A DNA stretch of 64,000 nt from Paucibacter sp. KCTC 42545 (GCF_001477625.1 NZ_CP013692.1:1488001-1552000); one strand, 5' to 3'. Shown: positions 53,262 to 62,134, counted from the stretch's first letter. Notes: generated by a model not told the origin, from the letters alone. Translations and numbers: made by a program.

Positions 53262-54584
53262 TCAGCCCTTTTGCAAGATGAATTCAGCCATGCGTGCGGC
53301 CGCACCGCGGTGTTGGTTCGCAAATCGCAGTGCTTGTGTGGACATGGCCTGGCGACGCGGCATATCCGCACACAAGCTCAGGCCTTGAGCGAGCGCCCCA
53401 GCTATATCGCTGACACGCTGCGCCGCACCGGCTTGCTCGGCCAAGCTGGAGGCCTCGGCGAAGTTGAAGGTGTGCGGCCCCATCAGCACCGGGCAGGCGC
53501 AGGCCGCCGCTTCGATCAGATTTTGTCCGCCCAAGGGGGCGAAGCTGCCTCCGAGCAAGGCCACATCGGCCAGGCCGTAATACAGCGCCATCTCGCGCAT
53601 CGAGTCACCCAGCCAGACCTGGGCTTGCAAGGCGGCCTCATCGGGTGAATCGGGTGAATCGGCCGCGCCCTGCCAGCTGCTGCGGCGTGCCAGGCGCAGG
53701 CCAGTTGCCGTCACCAATGCCGCGATCTCATCGAAGCGTTGCGGGTGGCGCGGCACGATCAGCAGCAGTGGCGCTTCACCCGCCTGTTTGCCCAGTGCCA
53801 GGTCTTGCCAGGCCTGCAGCAGCTGGGCCTCTTCGCCTTCGCGGCTGACGGCCAACATCAAGACGGGGCGCCCCAGTTGGGCGCGCCAGGCGCGGCCGCG
53901 CGCCAGCAAGGCCTCGTCCACCGCCATGTCGAACTTCAGATTGCCCATCACCTGCACATCGCTCACGCCTGCCGCGCGCAGGCGAGTGGCGTCCGCCTCG
54001 GTTTGCGCCAAGGCCGCACGCAAGCGCTGGGCCGCCGGGCGCAGCAGGGCTGCGAAGCGTTGGCCACGGCGCAGGCTGCGCTCGGACAAGCGGGCATTGG
54101 CCAGAAACAGCGGCAACCCGGCCTTGGCGCATTCAAACTGCAGCGTGGGCCAGACCTCGGTTTCCATCAGCACGCCCAGGCGCGGCTGCCAGTGGCGCAG
54201 AAAGCGCCGCACCGCGTCGGGGGTGTCGTAGGGCAGCCAGGCTTGGGCATCACCGGGCTGCAGCAGGGCCGCCCCGGCTTCACGCCCGGTGGCGGTGCTG
54301 TGGGTCAGCAGCAGGCGCATATCCGGCTGCTGCGCGCGCATGGCCGTGACCAAGGCCGCAGCGGCACGCGTCTCGCCCAATGACACAGCATGAACCCAAA
54401 CCCAGCCTTGCTCAGCTGCGGACCCACGATAGGCGCCGAAGCGCTCCGCGATGTGCTGGCGGTAAAGCGGCTCGGCCTTGCCGCGCCGCCACAGGCGCAG
54501 CAGATAGGCCGGCGCCAGCAGGCTCAGCAGGGCGGCATAGGCCCAGCGGCTGCTGCGCTCTGCGAAGCGCTCGGCCTGTTTCAA
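53262..54584 (-). CDS. waaA: 3-deoxy-D-manno-octulosonic acid (Kdo) transferase
   Basis: Adds Kdo to lipid A precursor on the inner-membrane face. The 440-aa product has a single N-terminal anchor helix (about 15-32). The GT30 domain follows with VHAVSLGETRAAAAL near 64-78 including the catalytic Glu, THSTATGREAG and VLMETEVWPTL. The donor-site end is GGSFAPLGGQNLIEAAA near 355-371. The stop is followed by poorly conserved sequence. Its ATG overlaps the stop of the phosphomannomutase gene (ATGA), so the two sugar-phosphate and LPS genes are cotranslated. Confidence 0.94.
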   Translation of the reverse strand: MKQAERFAERSSRWAYAALLSLLAPAYLLRLWRRGKAEPLYRQHIAERFGAYRGSAAEQGWVWVHAVSLGETRAAAALVTAMRAQQPDMRLLLTHSTATGREAGAALLQPGDAQAWLPYDTPDAVRRFLRHWQPRLGVLMETEVWPTLQFECAKAGLPLFLANARLSERSLRRGQRFAALLRPAAQRLRAALAQTEADATRLRAAGVSDVQVMGNLKFDMAVDEALLARGRAWRAQLGRPVLMLAVSREGEEAQLLQAWQDLALGKQAGEAPLLLIVPRHPQRFDEIAALVTATGLRLARRSSWQGAADSPDSPDEAALQAQVWLGDSMREMALYYGLADVALLGGSFAPLGGQNLIEAAACACPVLMGPHTFNFAEASSLAEQAGAAQRVSDIAGALAQGLSLCADMPRRQAMSTQALRFANQHRGAAARMAEFILQKG

Positions 54585-55969
54585 TGGCCGGCCGCGAAGA
54601 CGGCGTCGGGCTTGACCAGCTTGAGCTGCCCCAGCACTTCGTGCTGAATGCGCTCCAGCGCCTCGGGCGTGTGACCTTCAAAGCGCAGCACCAGCACCGG
54701 CGTGGTGTTGGAAGCGCGGATCAGGCCGAAACCATCGCTGTACTCCACCCGCAGGCCGTCAATCGTCACCACTTCCTTGGCGTTAGGGAACTTGGCCGTG
54801 GCTTGCAGCTGCGTCACCACCGCGTGTTGCTCGCCTTCGGCGCAGGGCACATTGATTTCGGGCGTGTTGAAGCTATTGGGCAGGGCGTTCAGCACGGCGC
54901 TGGGATCGGCGGCGCGGGACAGGATTTCCAGCAAGCGGCCGGCGCAGTACATCGCGTCGTCGAAACCGTACCAGCGCTCTTTGAAGAAGATATGGCCCGA
55001 CAACTCGCCGGCCAGCGGCGCGCCGGTTTCACGCAGCTTGGCCTTGGCGAAGCTGTGGCCGGTCTTCCACATCAGCGGCTTGCCGCCGTGTTCAACAATC
55101 CAGGGGGCCAGGCGTTGGGTGCACTTGACGTCGAAGATGATTTCCGAGCCCGGCTTGCGCTTGAGGATGTCGGCCGCGAACAGCATGATCTGGCGGTCCG
55201 GCATGATCATATTGCCGTCCTTGGTGACCACGCCCAGGCGGTCGCCGTCGCCGTCAAAGGCCAGACCCAGCTCGGCATCGCAGGCGTGCACGATGCGCTT
55301 GAGGTCTTCCAGGTTTTCCGGGCGCGAAGGATCGGGGTGATGGTTGGGGAAGTCGCCATCCACCTTGGAGTAGATGTCGATTACCTCGCAGCCCAGGGCG
55401 CGCAGGATGGCCGGTGCGGTGGCGCCGGGGATGCCGTTGCCGCTGTCCACCACCACCTTCATGCGGCGCTTGAGCTTGCAGTCCTTGACGATGCGCAGGA
55501 TGTACTCCGGCACCACGTCCATGGCGGCGGCGCGGCCCTTGCCGGTCAAATAGTCTTCGGCTTCGATGCGGCGGCGCAGGTCTTGGATCTGCTCACCAAA
55601 CACGGCGGCGCCCTTGAGCACCATCTTGAAGCCGTTGTAGTCCTTGGGGTTGTGGCTGCCGGTCACCATGATGCCGCTGCAGCAGCCATGCTTGGCGCGG
55701 GTGGCGGCCACGTAGTACAGCATGGGGGTGGTGACGGCGCCCAGGTCCACCACATCCAGGCCGGTGCTTTGCAGGCCGCGGATCAAGGCAGCCGAAAGGC
55801 TGGGGCCGGACAAGCGCCCATCGCGGCCCACGGCCACGGCCTTCTCGCCGAGCTTGCGGGCTTCGGTGCCGAAGGCGCGGCCCAGGTGCTCGGCCAACTC
55901 TTCCGTCAGGGCGGTGCCCACAACGCCACGGATGTCATAGGCCTTGAAGGCGGCGGCTTGAACTTGCAT
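54581..55969 (-). CDS. Phosphomannomutase/phosphoglucomutase
   Basis: A 462-aa alpha-D-phosphohexomutase of the AlgC/ManB type, supplying mannose-1-P or glucose-1-P for LPS and exopolysaccharide. It starts MQVQAAAFKAYDIRG. The phosphoserine loop is MVTGSHNPKDYNG near 102-114, the metal site is LAFDGDGDRLG near 240-250, and the sugar-binding part includes GELSGHIFFKE near 325-335. The C-terminal phosphate loop is RASNTTPVLVLRFE near 425. The length and motifs fit the bifunctional P. aeruginosa AlgC. GGAG lies about 10 nt upstream of the ATG. It is coupled to waaA. Confidence 0.93.
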   Translation of the reverse strand: MQVQAAAFKAYDIRGVVGTALTEELAEHLGRAFGTEARKLGEKAVAVGRDGRLSGPSLSAALIRGLQSTGLDVVDLGAVTTPMLYYVAATRAKHGCCSGIMVTGSHNPKDYNGFKMVLKGAAVFGEQIQDLRRRIEAEDYLTGKGRAAAMDVVPEYILRIVKDCKLKRRMKVVVDSGNGIPGATAPAILRALGCEVIDIYSKVDGDFPNHHPDPSRPENLEDLKRIVHACDAELGLAFDGDGDRLGVVTKDGNMIMPDRQIMLFAADILKRKPGSEIIFDVKCTQRLAPWIVEHGGKPLMWKTGHSFAKAKLRETGAPLAGELSGHIFFKERWYGFDDAMYCAGRLLEILSRAADPSAVLNALPNSFNTPEINVPCAEGEQHAVVTQLQATAKFPNAKEVVTIDGLRVEYSDGFGLIRASNTTPVLVLRFEGHTPEALERIQHEVLGQLKLVKPDAVFAAGH

Positions 55970-56121
55970 GAATGGCTGCTCCAGGAGTAGTGCGTTTATC
56001 TAAATGTGGGCGGATTGTATGCAGGCGCCGTGGCACTGCGGTTCAAGCCGGTTTCATGCGCAGCCGTCGGCGCGGCTGTCGATTCGTCGCGCACCGGCGA
56101 GGGTGGGTGCGCAGCCCTGCA

Positions 56122-56127
56122 TACACT
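56122..56127 (+). promoter_or_regulatory. -10-like hexamer seven nt before the AlgZ-like kinase ATG
   Basis: TACACT precedes the ATG at 56135 by exactly 7 nt and no Shine-Dalgarno is visible. No -35 was identified. Confidence 0.35.
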
Positions 56128-56134
56128 GCGGGCC

Positions 56135-57325
56135 ATGACATTCAAAACCACCATGTCCTACACGTTCAGCCGCTTTTTTGTGCTGCGCAAGCATCGCAGC
56201 GAGCCGACCTGGGCACGCCTGCTGGTTGACCTGGGCATTGCCTTGGCCTTCGCCTTGTTCTTCACCTTCATTGGCGGGCTGATGAATCGCAAACATCTGG
56301 GCGATTGGTCGGCGCTGTGGGCCGTCTTCGGCATCAATTTGATCATCAGCGGCAGCATCACCTTGACCTTTCATGCCATGTGGCGCAGCTTGGAGCTGGG
56401 GCTCAGCGACGCCATGTTGGCCCGCCTGGACCGCGGCAAGAGCGGGTGGTGGTCGCCCTTGTTCTTCGGCGGTTTCAGCATCTTGGGCTGTAGCCTGGGC
56501 ATGGCTATTGGCTTGATCTTGGTGGGCCTCTTGCTGAAGCGGGATATGTTCGGCGGCTTCTTCGGTAATGCCGATACGGTGGGCACTTTCTTGCTCATCA
56601 GCCTGGCCATCACGGCCGTCAACTGGGTGTTCTGGAAAATCCGCAACCGCAATCAAGCTCTGCGTCTGCAGGCTACCGATGCGCAGCTGCGCCTTTTGCA
56701 AGCGCAGATCGAACCGCACTTTCTGTTCAACACCCTGGCCAATGTGCATGGTTTGATGGATGTGGATGCACCGCGCGCCAAGCTGATGCTGGAGGCCTTC
56801 ACCGACTATTTGCGCGCCAGTCTGGGCCAGATTCGCCATGACGAAGCCAGCCTGGGCGAGGAGCTCGATATGGTGGCGAGCTACCTCACGCTGCTGCAGA
56901 TTCGCATGGGCGAGCGCCTGCGCTTTCGCATCGAGGTGCCGGCGGATTTGCGCGCCGCCAGGCTGCCGCCCTTGCTCTTGCAACCCCTGGTGGAAAACGC
57001 CGTGCATCACGGGCTGGAGCCCAAGGTGGACGGCGGCGAAATCATCATTCGCGCCAGCCAGCAGCAGGGCCAGCTCTTGATCAGTGTCAGCGATGATGGC
57101 TTGGGGCTGGAGGCGCCGCGCCGGGCTGCGGGTAGCCGATCGGGCAATGGCATCGCACTGAGCAATATCCGCTCGCGCCTGCAAACACGCTTTGGCGAGC
57201 GCGCTGCGCTCACACTTCAAGCGCAGCAGCCCGTTGGCACGCTGGCTCAGATCAGCCTGCCACTCACCCTGACCAGCAGCACGAACCCTTCAATCACAGC
57301 CACCAGCAAGCGTCTCGCCACATGA
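56135..57325 (+). CDS. LytS/AlgZ-like membrane sensor histidine kinase
   Basis: A 396-aa kinase with four predicted N-terminal helices (about 28-48, 62-85, 108-135 and 148-168). A His_kinase domain follows with the phosphorylated His in QIEPHFLFNTLANVHG near 192. The ATPase has LLLQPLVENAVHHGLEP and SDDGLGLE near 325, with GIALSNIRSRL. This is the LytS/YehU/AlgZ class. The start at 56135 is taken because earlier codons encode a non-conserved stretch; an ATG at 56153 is also possible. The stop overlaps the response regulator's ATG by four bases. The signal sensed is unknown. Confidence 0.9.
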   Translation: MTFKTTMSYTFSRFFVLRKHRSEPTWARLLVDLGIALAFALFFTFIGGLMNRKHLGDWSALWAVFGINLIISGSITLTFHAMWRSLELGLSDAMLARLDRGKSGWWSPLFFGGFSILGCSLGMAIGLILVGLLLKRDMFGGFFGNADTVGTFLLISLAITAVNWVFWKIRNRNQALRLQATDAQLRLLQAQIEPHFLFNTLANVHGLMDVDAPRAKLMLEAFTDYLRASLGQIRHDEASLGEELDMVASYLTLLQIRMGERLRFRIEVPADLRAARLPPLLLQPLVENAVHHGLEPKVDGGEIIIRASQQQGQLLISVSDDGLGLEAPRRAAGSRSGNGIALSNIRSRLQTRFGERAALTLQAQQPVGTLAQISLPLTLTSSTNPSITATSKRLAT

Positions 57326-58104
57326 CTACCGCACTGATCGCCGACGACGAACCCCATCTGGCCCAGCACCTCAAGCTTCAGCTGGCCCAGCTCTGGCCCG
57401 AATTGAACATCCTCAGCGTGGCCCGTAATGGCCTGGAGGCAGCCGCGCAGATTGAGGAGCTGCAGCCCGATCTGGCCTTTTTGGACATTCAAATGCCCGG
57501 CCTCAACGGCCTGGAGGTGGCCCAGGGCATCGAGGGCGAGACCAAGGTGATCTTCGTTACCGCTTTTGATGAGTACGCCGTGCAGGCCTTTGAGGCGGCG
57601 GCGCTGGACTACTTGCTCAAGCCTCTCAAGACCGAACGCCTGGCGCGGACACTGGAGCGGGTACGGGCCGCCTTGCAGGCGCCACCGCAGCCCGATGGCC
57701 AAGCGCTGGCTGGCGTTTTGCAGCAATTGCTGCAAGGGCAGGTGGGCGCTGCCGCCGGGGCGCAAGCGTCTTCTGCACAGCGCCTGCGTTATGTGCGGGC
57801 CGCGCAGGGTGACTTGATGCATCAGATCGCGGTGGACGAGGTACTGTTCTTTCAGGCAGACGACAAATACACGGTGGTGCAGACGGCGCTTGCCGAGCAT
57901 CTGATCCGCACGCCCATCATCGACTTGCTTGCCCAGCTGGACCCGGCCAAGTTCTGGCAGGTGCACCGCTCCACCATCATCAATCTGGACCATCTGGCCG
58001 GCACCCGGCGCGATGAGCTGAGCCGCCTGTTCGTTCGCATCAAGGGCCATGGCCGTGAACTGCCGGTCAGCCGTGCCTATGTGCATTTGTTCAAAGCCAT
58101 GTGA
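57322..58104 (+). CDS. LytTR-family response regulator (AlgR-like)
   Basis: The partner of the upstream kinase, with overlapping stop and start codons. The 260-aa product has a receiver domain starting MTTALIADDEPHLAQHL, with the phosphoacceptor Asp in LAFLDIQMPGLNGLE near 54-58 and lysine in DYLLKPLK near 104. A linker leads to a LytTR DNA-binding domain (about 155-258) with EVLFFQADDKYTVVQT and KFWQVHRSTIINLDHL. Such regulators control virulence, alginate or motility in relatives; the target here is unknown. Confidence 0.92.
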   Translation: MTTALIADDEPHLAQHLKLQLAQLWPELNILSVARNGLEAAAQIEELQPDLAFLDIQMPGLNGLEVAQGIEGETKVIFVTAFDEYAVQAFEAAALDYLLKPLKTERLARTLERVRAALQAPPQPDGQALAGVLQQLLQGQVGAAAGAQASSAQRLRYVRAAQGDLMHQIAVDEVLFFQADDKYTVVQTALAEHLIRTPIIDLLAQLDPAKFWQVHRSTIINLDHLAGTRRDELSRLFVRIKGHGRELPVSRAYVHLFKAM

Positions 58105-58162
58105 TTGGGGCATTCGCGCCTCAGCACCTTGGGCAGTAATGGGCGCTTGTTCTCCGCCCGCC

Positions 58163-58168
58163 TATCAT
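58163..58168 (+). promoter_or_regulatory. -10-like hexamer eight nt before the alkA ATG
   Basis: TATCAT matches five of six -10 positions and is 8 nt upstream of the ATG at 58177, without a Shine-Dalgarno. The -35 is unclear. Confidence 0.35.
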
Positions 58169-58176
58169 CGGCGCCC

Positions 58177-59154
58177 ATGACTGCCCTGAATCCCTTCGAC
58201 GCGGCAATTCTTCTGCCCTATCAAGCGCCTTATCACGTCGAGGCCTTGCTGCAGTTTCTGGCTGATCGCGCCATTGCCAGCATTGAGCAGGTCGATCAGG
58301 CGCAGTTGCGCATTACGCGCAGCGTGCAAGGGCTGAGCGCGCAGGGGCAGGCCTTTGAAGGCTGGCTGAGCCTGCAGTTTCAGCCCGAGCGTTCCGTCGT
58401 GGCGCTGAGCTTTTCTGCGGCTCTGCGGGCCCAGCCGACGATCATCGATAGCCTGCTGCCCATGCTGCGCCGCTGGCTGGACCTGGACGCCAATCCGCAA
58501 GCCCTCATAGATGGGCTGGGGCCCTTGGCAGCTAGCCATCCTGGCCTGCGCCTGCCGGGTTGCCTGGACCGCTTTGAGCTGGCCGTGCGCGCCGTGCTGG
58601 GGCAGCAAATCACGGTGGCAGCAGCGCGCACCCTGGCGCAGCGTTTTGTGCAGGCCTTCGGGCGGCCGCTGAACGAGCCAGGGCCGCCAGGTTTGACGGC
58701 GCCTTTGCGTCTGTTCCCCCGGGTCAGCGATGTGGCTGAGCTGGAGGCTGGTCAGATCGCTGAGCTGGGCATCATCCGGCGCCGCGCCGATTGCCTGCTG
58801 AGCCTGGCGCGCAGCTGGGATCAGCTGGCCTATGCCCAGCAAGCCTGGCAGCCAGCGCAGGATGCTGATGCCCAGCCAGAAGAACAAGCCGCTCAGCTCA
58901 AGCACGCGCTGCTGGAACTGCAAGGCATCAGCGGCATCGGGCCCTGGACGGCGCATTACATGCTGATGCGTGGCTGGTCATGGGCGGATGCCTTTCCGCC
59001 CAAGGACGTGGTGCTGCTGCGCCAACTGAGCCAGGGCTTGCCTGAACCACTGAGCCCGGGCGCCTATGCCCAGCGGGCGGAAGCCTTTCGCCCCTATCGC
59101 AGCTACGCGGTGCTGCATCTGTGGCGGGCGGCAACGCTGCAAGCAAAGCGCTAG
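58177..59154 (+). CDS. alkA: DNA-3-methyladenine glycosylase II
   Basis: A base-excision enzyme that removes alkylated purines. The 325-aa product has an AlkA N-terminal domain (about 1-115). The HhH-GPD region follows, with FELAVRAVLGQQITVAAARTL near 130-150 and the hairpin LQGISGIGPWTAHYMLMRG near 248-266. The catalytic Asp is probably the one in FPPKDVVL near 276. It is longer than E. coli AlkA (282 aa). No Ada regulator is adjacent. It was started at 58177, where the conserved sequence begins; an upstream in-frame ATG at 58105 is not favoured. Confidence 0.88.
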   Translation: MTALNPFDAAILLPYQAPYHVEALLQFLADRAIASIEQVDQAQLRITRSVQGLSAQGQAFEGWLSLQFQPERSVVALSFSAALRAQPTIIDSLLPMLRRWLDLDANPQALIDGLGPLAASHPGLRLPGCLDRFELAVRAVLGQQITVAAARTLAQRFVQAFGRPLNEPGPPGLTAPLRLFPRVSDVAELEAGQIAELGIIRRRADCLLSLARSWDQLAYAQQAWQPAQDADAQPEEQAAQLKHALLELQGISGIGPWTAHYMLMRGWSWADAFPPKDVVLLRQLSQGLPEPLSPGAYAQRAEAFRPYRSYAVLHLWRAATLQAKR

Positions 59155-59249
59155 GCGCATATTCCTGCTTCCGCGCTGGGTGCGCTTGGCGCGCTGGCCA
59201 CTTGCCGCGAAGCTTAGCGAATCAGCCTGGAGGTGAGGCTTCGCCGCGC

Positions 59250-60041
59250 TCAGTTCTTGGGCGGGAACATCCAACGCTCAAAAATGCGCTTGGCCGTGCC
59301 ATCGTCCACCATGGCTTTAAAGACGGCATTGACTTGCGCCTCGGCTGCCAGTTGCTTGGACTGTTTGGAAAAAGCCACCGTCAAGTAGCTGGTGTTGAGC
59401 ACCAGCACATCACCGAACTCGCCCGCTAAGCCGAACTGCTGTATCAAATGGTTCAAGCTGGCCAGCCCGCCGGCCACCGCCTTGGCTTTTCGGTCAGCCA
59501 CGGCCATGCGGATGGCTTGGGTGTAGTCCCGCACCAACTCCTTAGGCATGCTTGAGTCGCTGTCGAAGCGCGGATCCACCTTCAAGCCGCGCGGCGCTGC
59601 TGTGACGATGTTTTTCAGATCTTCGTATCGCTTGATCGAGATGCCTTGGCGCGCCATCACGCCGAATTCAAGCGCCACCAAGGCCGTGCCGCGCTTGGCA
59701 TAGCTGCTGCGCGTGTCGCTCCAGGCCATGATGGTGAAGTCGATATCGCCCTGCTGCAGGTCGCGCTCGACCCGGGCGTAAGGCGTCAAGGATTGGCGGG
59801 TGGTGTGGCCGCTGCGGCGTTCAAACTCATGAAGCAAGTCCACGATGATGCCGATCAATGGCTCTTTGGTTCTGAGTGCCGCGTCTGGGTTGGGCTTGGC
59901 CCAGGGGTCGAGCTGGATCAGGTCAACTTTGAACTCCGCCGCTCCGGCCCAAGGCATGGCGCTCGCAAGCAGCAGAATAAAAGCAGCCTGCAGCCGCCCG
60001 ACTTTGCGGCGGATCTGGAAGCGCGAGGAAAAGGTAGCCAC
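59250..60041 (-). CDS. Periplasmic substrate-binding protein, transporter (PBPb) type
   Basis: A 263-aa exported protein. A basic start and a hydrophobic stretch (LQAAFILLLASAMPWAGA) form a signal peptide, followed by a type II periplasmic binding fold. Recognisable elements are IGIIVDLLHEFERRSGH, PYARVERDLQQGDIDFTIM and YAKRGTALVAL, as in polar amino acid binding or sensor-type proteins. No permease lies adjacent, so it may be a stand-alone sensor or tethered binding protein. It begins with GTG at 60041, preceded after 6 nt by TAGATT and no Shine-Dalgarno. An IS481-type element is inserted 130 nt upstream. Confidence 0.8.
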   Translation of the reverse strand: MATFSSRFQIRRKVGRLQAAFILLLASAMPWAGAAEFKVDLIQLDPWAKPNPDAALRTKEPLIGIIVDLLHEFERRSGHTTRQSLTPYARVERDLQQGDIDFTIMAWSDTRSSYAKRGTALVALEFGVMARQGISIKRYEDLKNIVTAAPRGLKVDPRFDSDSSMPKELVRDYTQAIRMAVADRKAKAVAGGLASLNHLIQQFGLAGEFGDVLVLNTSYLTVAFSKQSKQLAAEAQVNAVFKAMVDDGTAKRIFERWMFPPKN

Positions 60042-60047
60042 CGCCCC

Positions 60048-60053
60048 AATCTA
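60048..60053 (-). promoter_or_regulatory. -10-like hexamer six nt before the binding-protein GTG
   Basis: On the minus strand TAGATT lies 6 nt before the GTG start. No -35 or ribosome site is visible. Confidence 0.3.
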
Positions 60054-60170
60054 ACAGAGTCAGCTCGGCCGCCTGGCGGGCTTGGGAACGCCTGCCTCGC
60101 CTGATCTTGGCATAGCGGCAGCTTGTCACTGCACAGGCGGTGTTTCGCGGGCTCCAGCCGGCCGAGGGCA

Positions 60171-60176
60171 TCTAGT
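60171..60176 (+). repeat. Left copy of the IS target-site duplication (TCTAGT)
   Basis: TCTAGT occurs directly outside the left end and again at 61220-61225 outside the right end. It fits the NCTAGN insertion preference described for IS481. Confidence 0.85.
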
Positions 60177-61219
60177 TGTGAAGTTCCAATAGGTTGTATC
60201 GGGTGTTCACCCGGACTGGTTCTGAGAGACTGGAAATCGCCAAACCCCCAGTCAGCTCAGGAGGACAACCCAGATGAACATTCATAAGAATGCCCGATTG
60301 ACCTACGTGCGTCGAATCGAAATGGTTCAGGACATCACATTGAGAGGCCAAACTGTGGCGCAAGCCGCAAAGGCTCATGGTGTCAGCGAGATGACGACCC
60401 GCAAGTGGCTTGGGCGCTACCTTGCTCAAGGCGAAGTCGCCCTGGTCGACAAGTCCTCAAGGCCGCAGAAGTCGCCCAGAGCGATTGAGCCGGGCAAGGC
60501 GCTTGCCATCGTTGAGTTGCGCCGCAAGTTCATGCTGCAAGCAAGCATTGCCTCCAGCCTGACCGTTTCCAAGGCCACCGTCAGCCGCGTCCTCAGACGA
60601 GCCGGCCTGTCCAAGCTCAGCGATCTACGTCCGCCTGAGCCTGTCGTGCGCTATGAACATGAAGCGCCTGGCGACCTGCTGCACATCGATACCAAGAAGC
60701 TCGGGCGTATTGAGCGACCCAGTCATCGCGTAACCGGCAACCGCGCAGACACGTTCGGCGGCGCAGGCTGGGAAGTCTTGTTTGTGGCCGTGGATGACCA
60801 CGCCCGCATCGGGTTCACGCAGATTCACCCCGATGAGCGCAAGAGCAGCGCAGTGGCCTTCCTGCAGGCTTCAGTGAGCTACTACGCGGGGCTGGGTGTC
60901 ACGGTGCGAGCGCTTCTCACGGACAACGGCTCGCCGTTCAGGTCGAAGGACTTCAAGCAGGCCTGCGCTGAGTTGAACATCAAACATCGCTTCACGCGGG
61001 CCTACCGTCCACAAACAAACGGCAAGGCCGAGCGGTTCATTCAATCGGCACTGCGAGAGTGGGCGTACAGCCAGACCTACCAGCACTCCCGCGACAGAAC
61101 CAGCGCGCTGGCGCGATGGATTCATCACTACAACTGGCATCGACCGCATCACGGCATTGGATGCCGCCCGCCCATGTCCCGTCTTCCTGATTCAGGCAAC
61201 AACGTCTTGACTCTTCACA
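60177..61219 (+). mobile_element. Complete IS481-family insertion sequence (1043 bp)
   Basis: The element runs from TGTGAAG (60177) to CTTCACA (61219). Its imperfect terminal inverted repeats agree in 17 of the first 24 bases: the left reads TGTGAAGTTCCAATAGG and the right (reverse) TGTGAAGAGTCAAGACG. One transposase gene fills the interior. Length, ends and the CTAG-centred 6-bp duplication all match IS481, which is about 1.05 kb. No passenger genes are present. An intact transposase and matching duplications indicate a fairly recent insertion. Confidence 0.9.
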
Positions 61220-61224
61220 TCTAG
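60274..61224 (+). CDS. IS481-family transposase
   Basis: A 316-aa DDE transposase. The N-terminal helix-turn-helix (about 15-50) includes GQTVAQAAKAHGVSEMTTRKW. The rve integrase core has the first Asp in LLHIDTKKLGR near 137, the second in LLTDNGSPF near 214 and the catalytic Glu in NGKAERFIQ near 250. All three acidic residues are intact, so it should be active. AGGAGG lies 9 nt before the ATG. The reading frame passes through the right end: its TAG stop (61222-61224) is supplied by the duplicated target sequence outside the element. Confidence 0.95.
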   Translation: MNIHKNARLTYVRRIEMVQDITLRGQTVAQAAKAHGVSEMTTRKWLGRYLAQGEVALVDKSSRPQKSPRAIEPGKALAIVELRRKFMLQASIASSLTVSKATVSRVLRRAGLSKLSDLRPPEPVVRYEHEAPGDLLHIDTKKLGRIERPSHRVTGNRADTFGGAGWEVLFVAVDDHARIGFTQIHPDERKSSAVAFLQASVSYYAGLGVTVRALLTDNGSPFRSKDFKQACAELNIKHRFTRAYRPQTNGKAERFIQSALREWAYSQTYQHSRDRTSALARWIHHYNWHRPHHGIGCRPPMSRLPDSGNNVLTLHI

Positions 61225-61225
61225 T
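61220..61225 (+). repeat. Right copy of the IS target-site duplication (TCTAGT)
   Basis: Matches 60171-60176. The TAG within it ends the transposase frame. Confidence 0.85.
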
Positions 61226-61270
61226 CGATGGCCAGCCCGATCGCTTGCTTGGCGCTCCACATGGCCGGTA

Positions 61271-62128
61271 TCAGCGAATGGCCGCTTGCTTGGGCGGCGC
61301 CCAGCCGGCAGTGGCTGCCGAGCCCAGGCCTGCACGGACCGCAGCAATCATCAGCCAAAGCAGCAGCAGGGGCACGACCAGGGTTTGAAGCAGAAACACG
61401 ACGATCAGTTGAATCAGATGATTGATCGCTTGCTCAGCGGACTGCTTGATCTGCTCAGCAAAAGCGCCAATGTCGGGCAGCTTGATCGCCTGGTTGAATC
61501 TGTCTGCCAGGGATGGCGGTGCTGCAGCGCTCGCCTGCTGTCTGGCGTCCGTGACCAACCCATGCATGTCCCCAGCGGAAAGCGCCAGTCCTTGTTGGCT
61601 GGCTTGGTAGTCATCCTTCAAAAAGGCATGGAAGAAGGCATCGCTGCCCAGCGCGGCGACAGGCACGGCGAAGCGGATCAGGAGCAAAGCGGTCAAGACC
61701 ACACGGGCAAATCTGGGCATCTGCCCGCGCCATGCGACGGCCAGCGCCGCCGCCAGAAGTGCCATAGCGATACAGGCTTTGACTGTGGGCTGTGCGCCAA
61801 TGGCAAGCAGGGCTTTTTGAAGCCCGAAAGACACCGTGGCGCCGAGCATGAGGCTCGAGAACTGTTCGATCAGATCATTGATCGGGTCCAAGACTTGCCC
61901 TGGCGCTGTTGTGACGCCAACACCCATGGGCTGGAATGACAGGGTGGTTTCTTGCAAGGTCGACACCACACCATTGAGCGTTCGCGCTGTTGCGAAGCTG
62001 ATCAAGGCGCGTTTCAGGCCCGCATCGACTCGTTCCTTGGCGACGATATCGAGCTGAGGTAGCCATGCCAGCAGCGCAGTGAGCAACAAGCAAAAGACGA
62101 GCAGAGGGCGGCGGGCTTGGATACTCAT
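61271..62128 (-). CDS. Integral membrane protein of unknown function
   Basis: A protein of about 285 aa that I cannot assign. From the ATG at 62128 an N-terminal helix (RPLLVFCLLLTALLAWL) is followed by a largely polar stretch. Three or four helices follow: LMLGATVSFGLQKALLAIG, ACIAMALLAAALAVAW and VVLTALLLIRFAVPVAAL. A final one near the end is LIQLIVVFLLQTLVVPLLLL. The polar loop between the third and final helix would be large. An upstream ATG at 62245 could extend it by 39 residues. A TATTCT lies 6 nt before the chosen start. It ends 45 nt from the IS right end and does not look truncated. Confidence 0.65.
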   Translation of the reverse strand: MSIQARRPLLVFCLLLTALLAWLPQLDIVAKERVDAGLKRALISFATARTLNGVVSTLQETTLSFQPMGVGVTTAPGQVLDPINDLIEQFSSLMLGATVSFGLQKALLAIGAQPTVKACIAMALLAAALAVAWRGQMPRFARVVLTALLLIRFAVPVAALGSDAFFHAFLKDDYQASQQGLALSAGDMHGLVTDARQQASAAAPPSLADRFNQAIKLPDIGAFAEQIKQSAEQAINHLIQLIVVFLLQTLVVPLLLLWLMIAAVRAGLGSAATAGWAPPKQAAIR

Positions 62129-62134
62129 GCCCAA

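Noticed and set aside
54380..55990. 536-codon plus-strand frame opposite waaA and the mutase
   Set aside because: It covers two clearly identified minus-strand genes and has low-complexity antisense composition.
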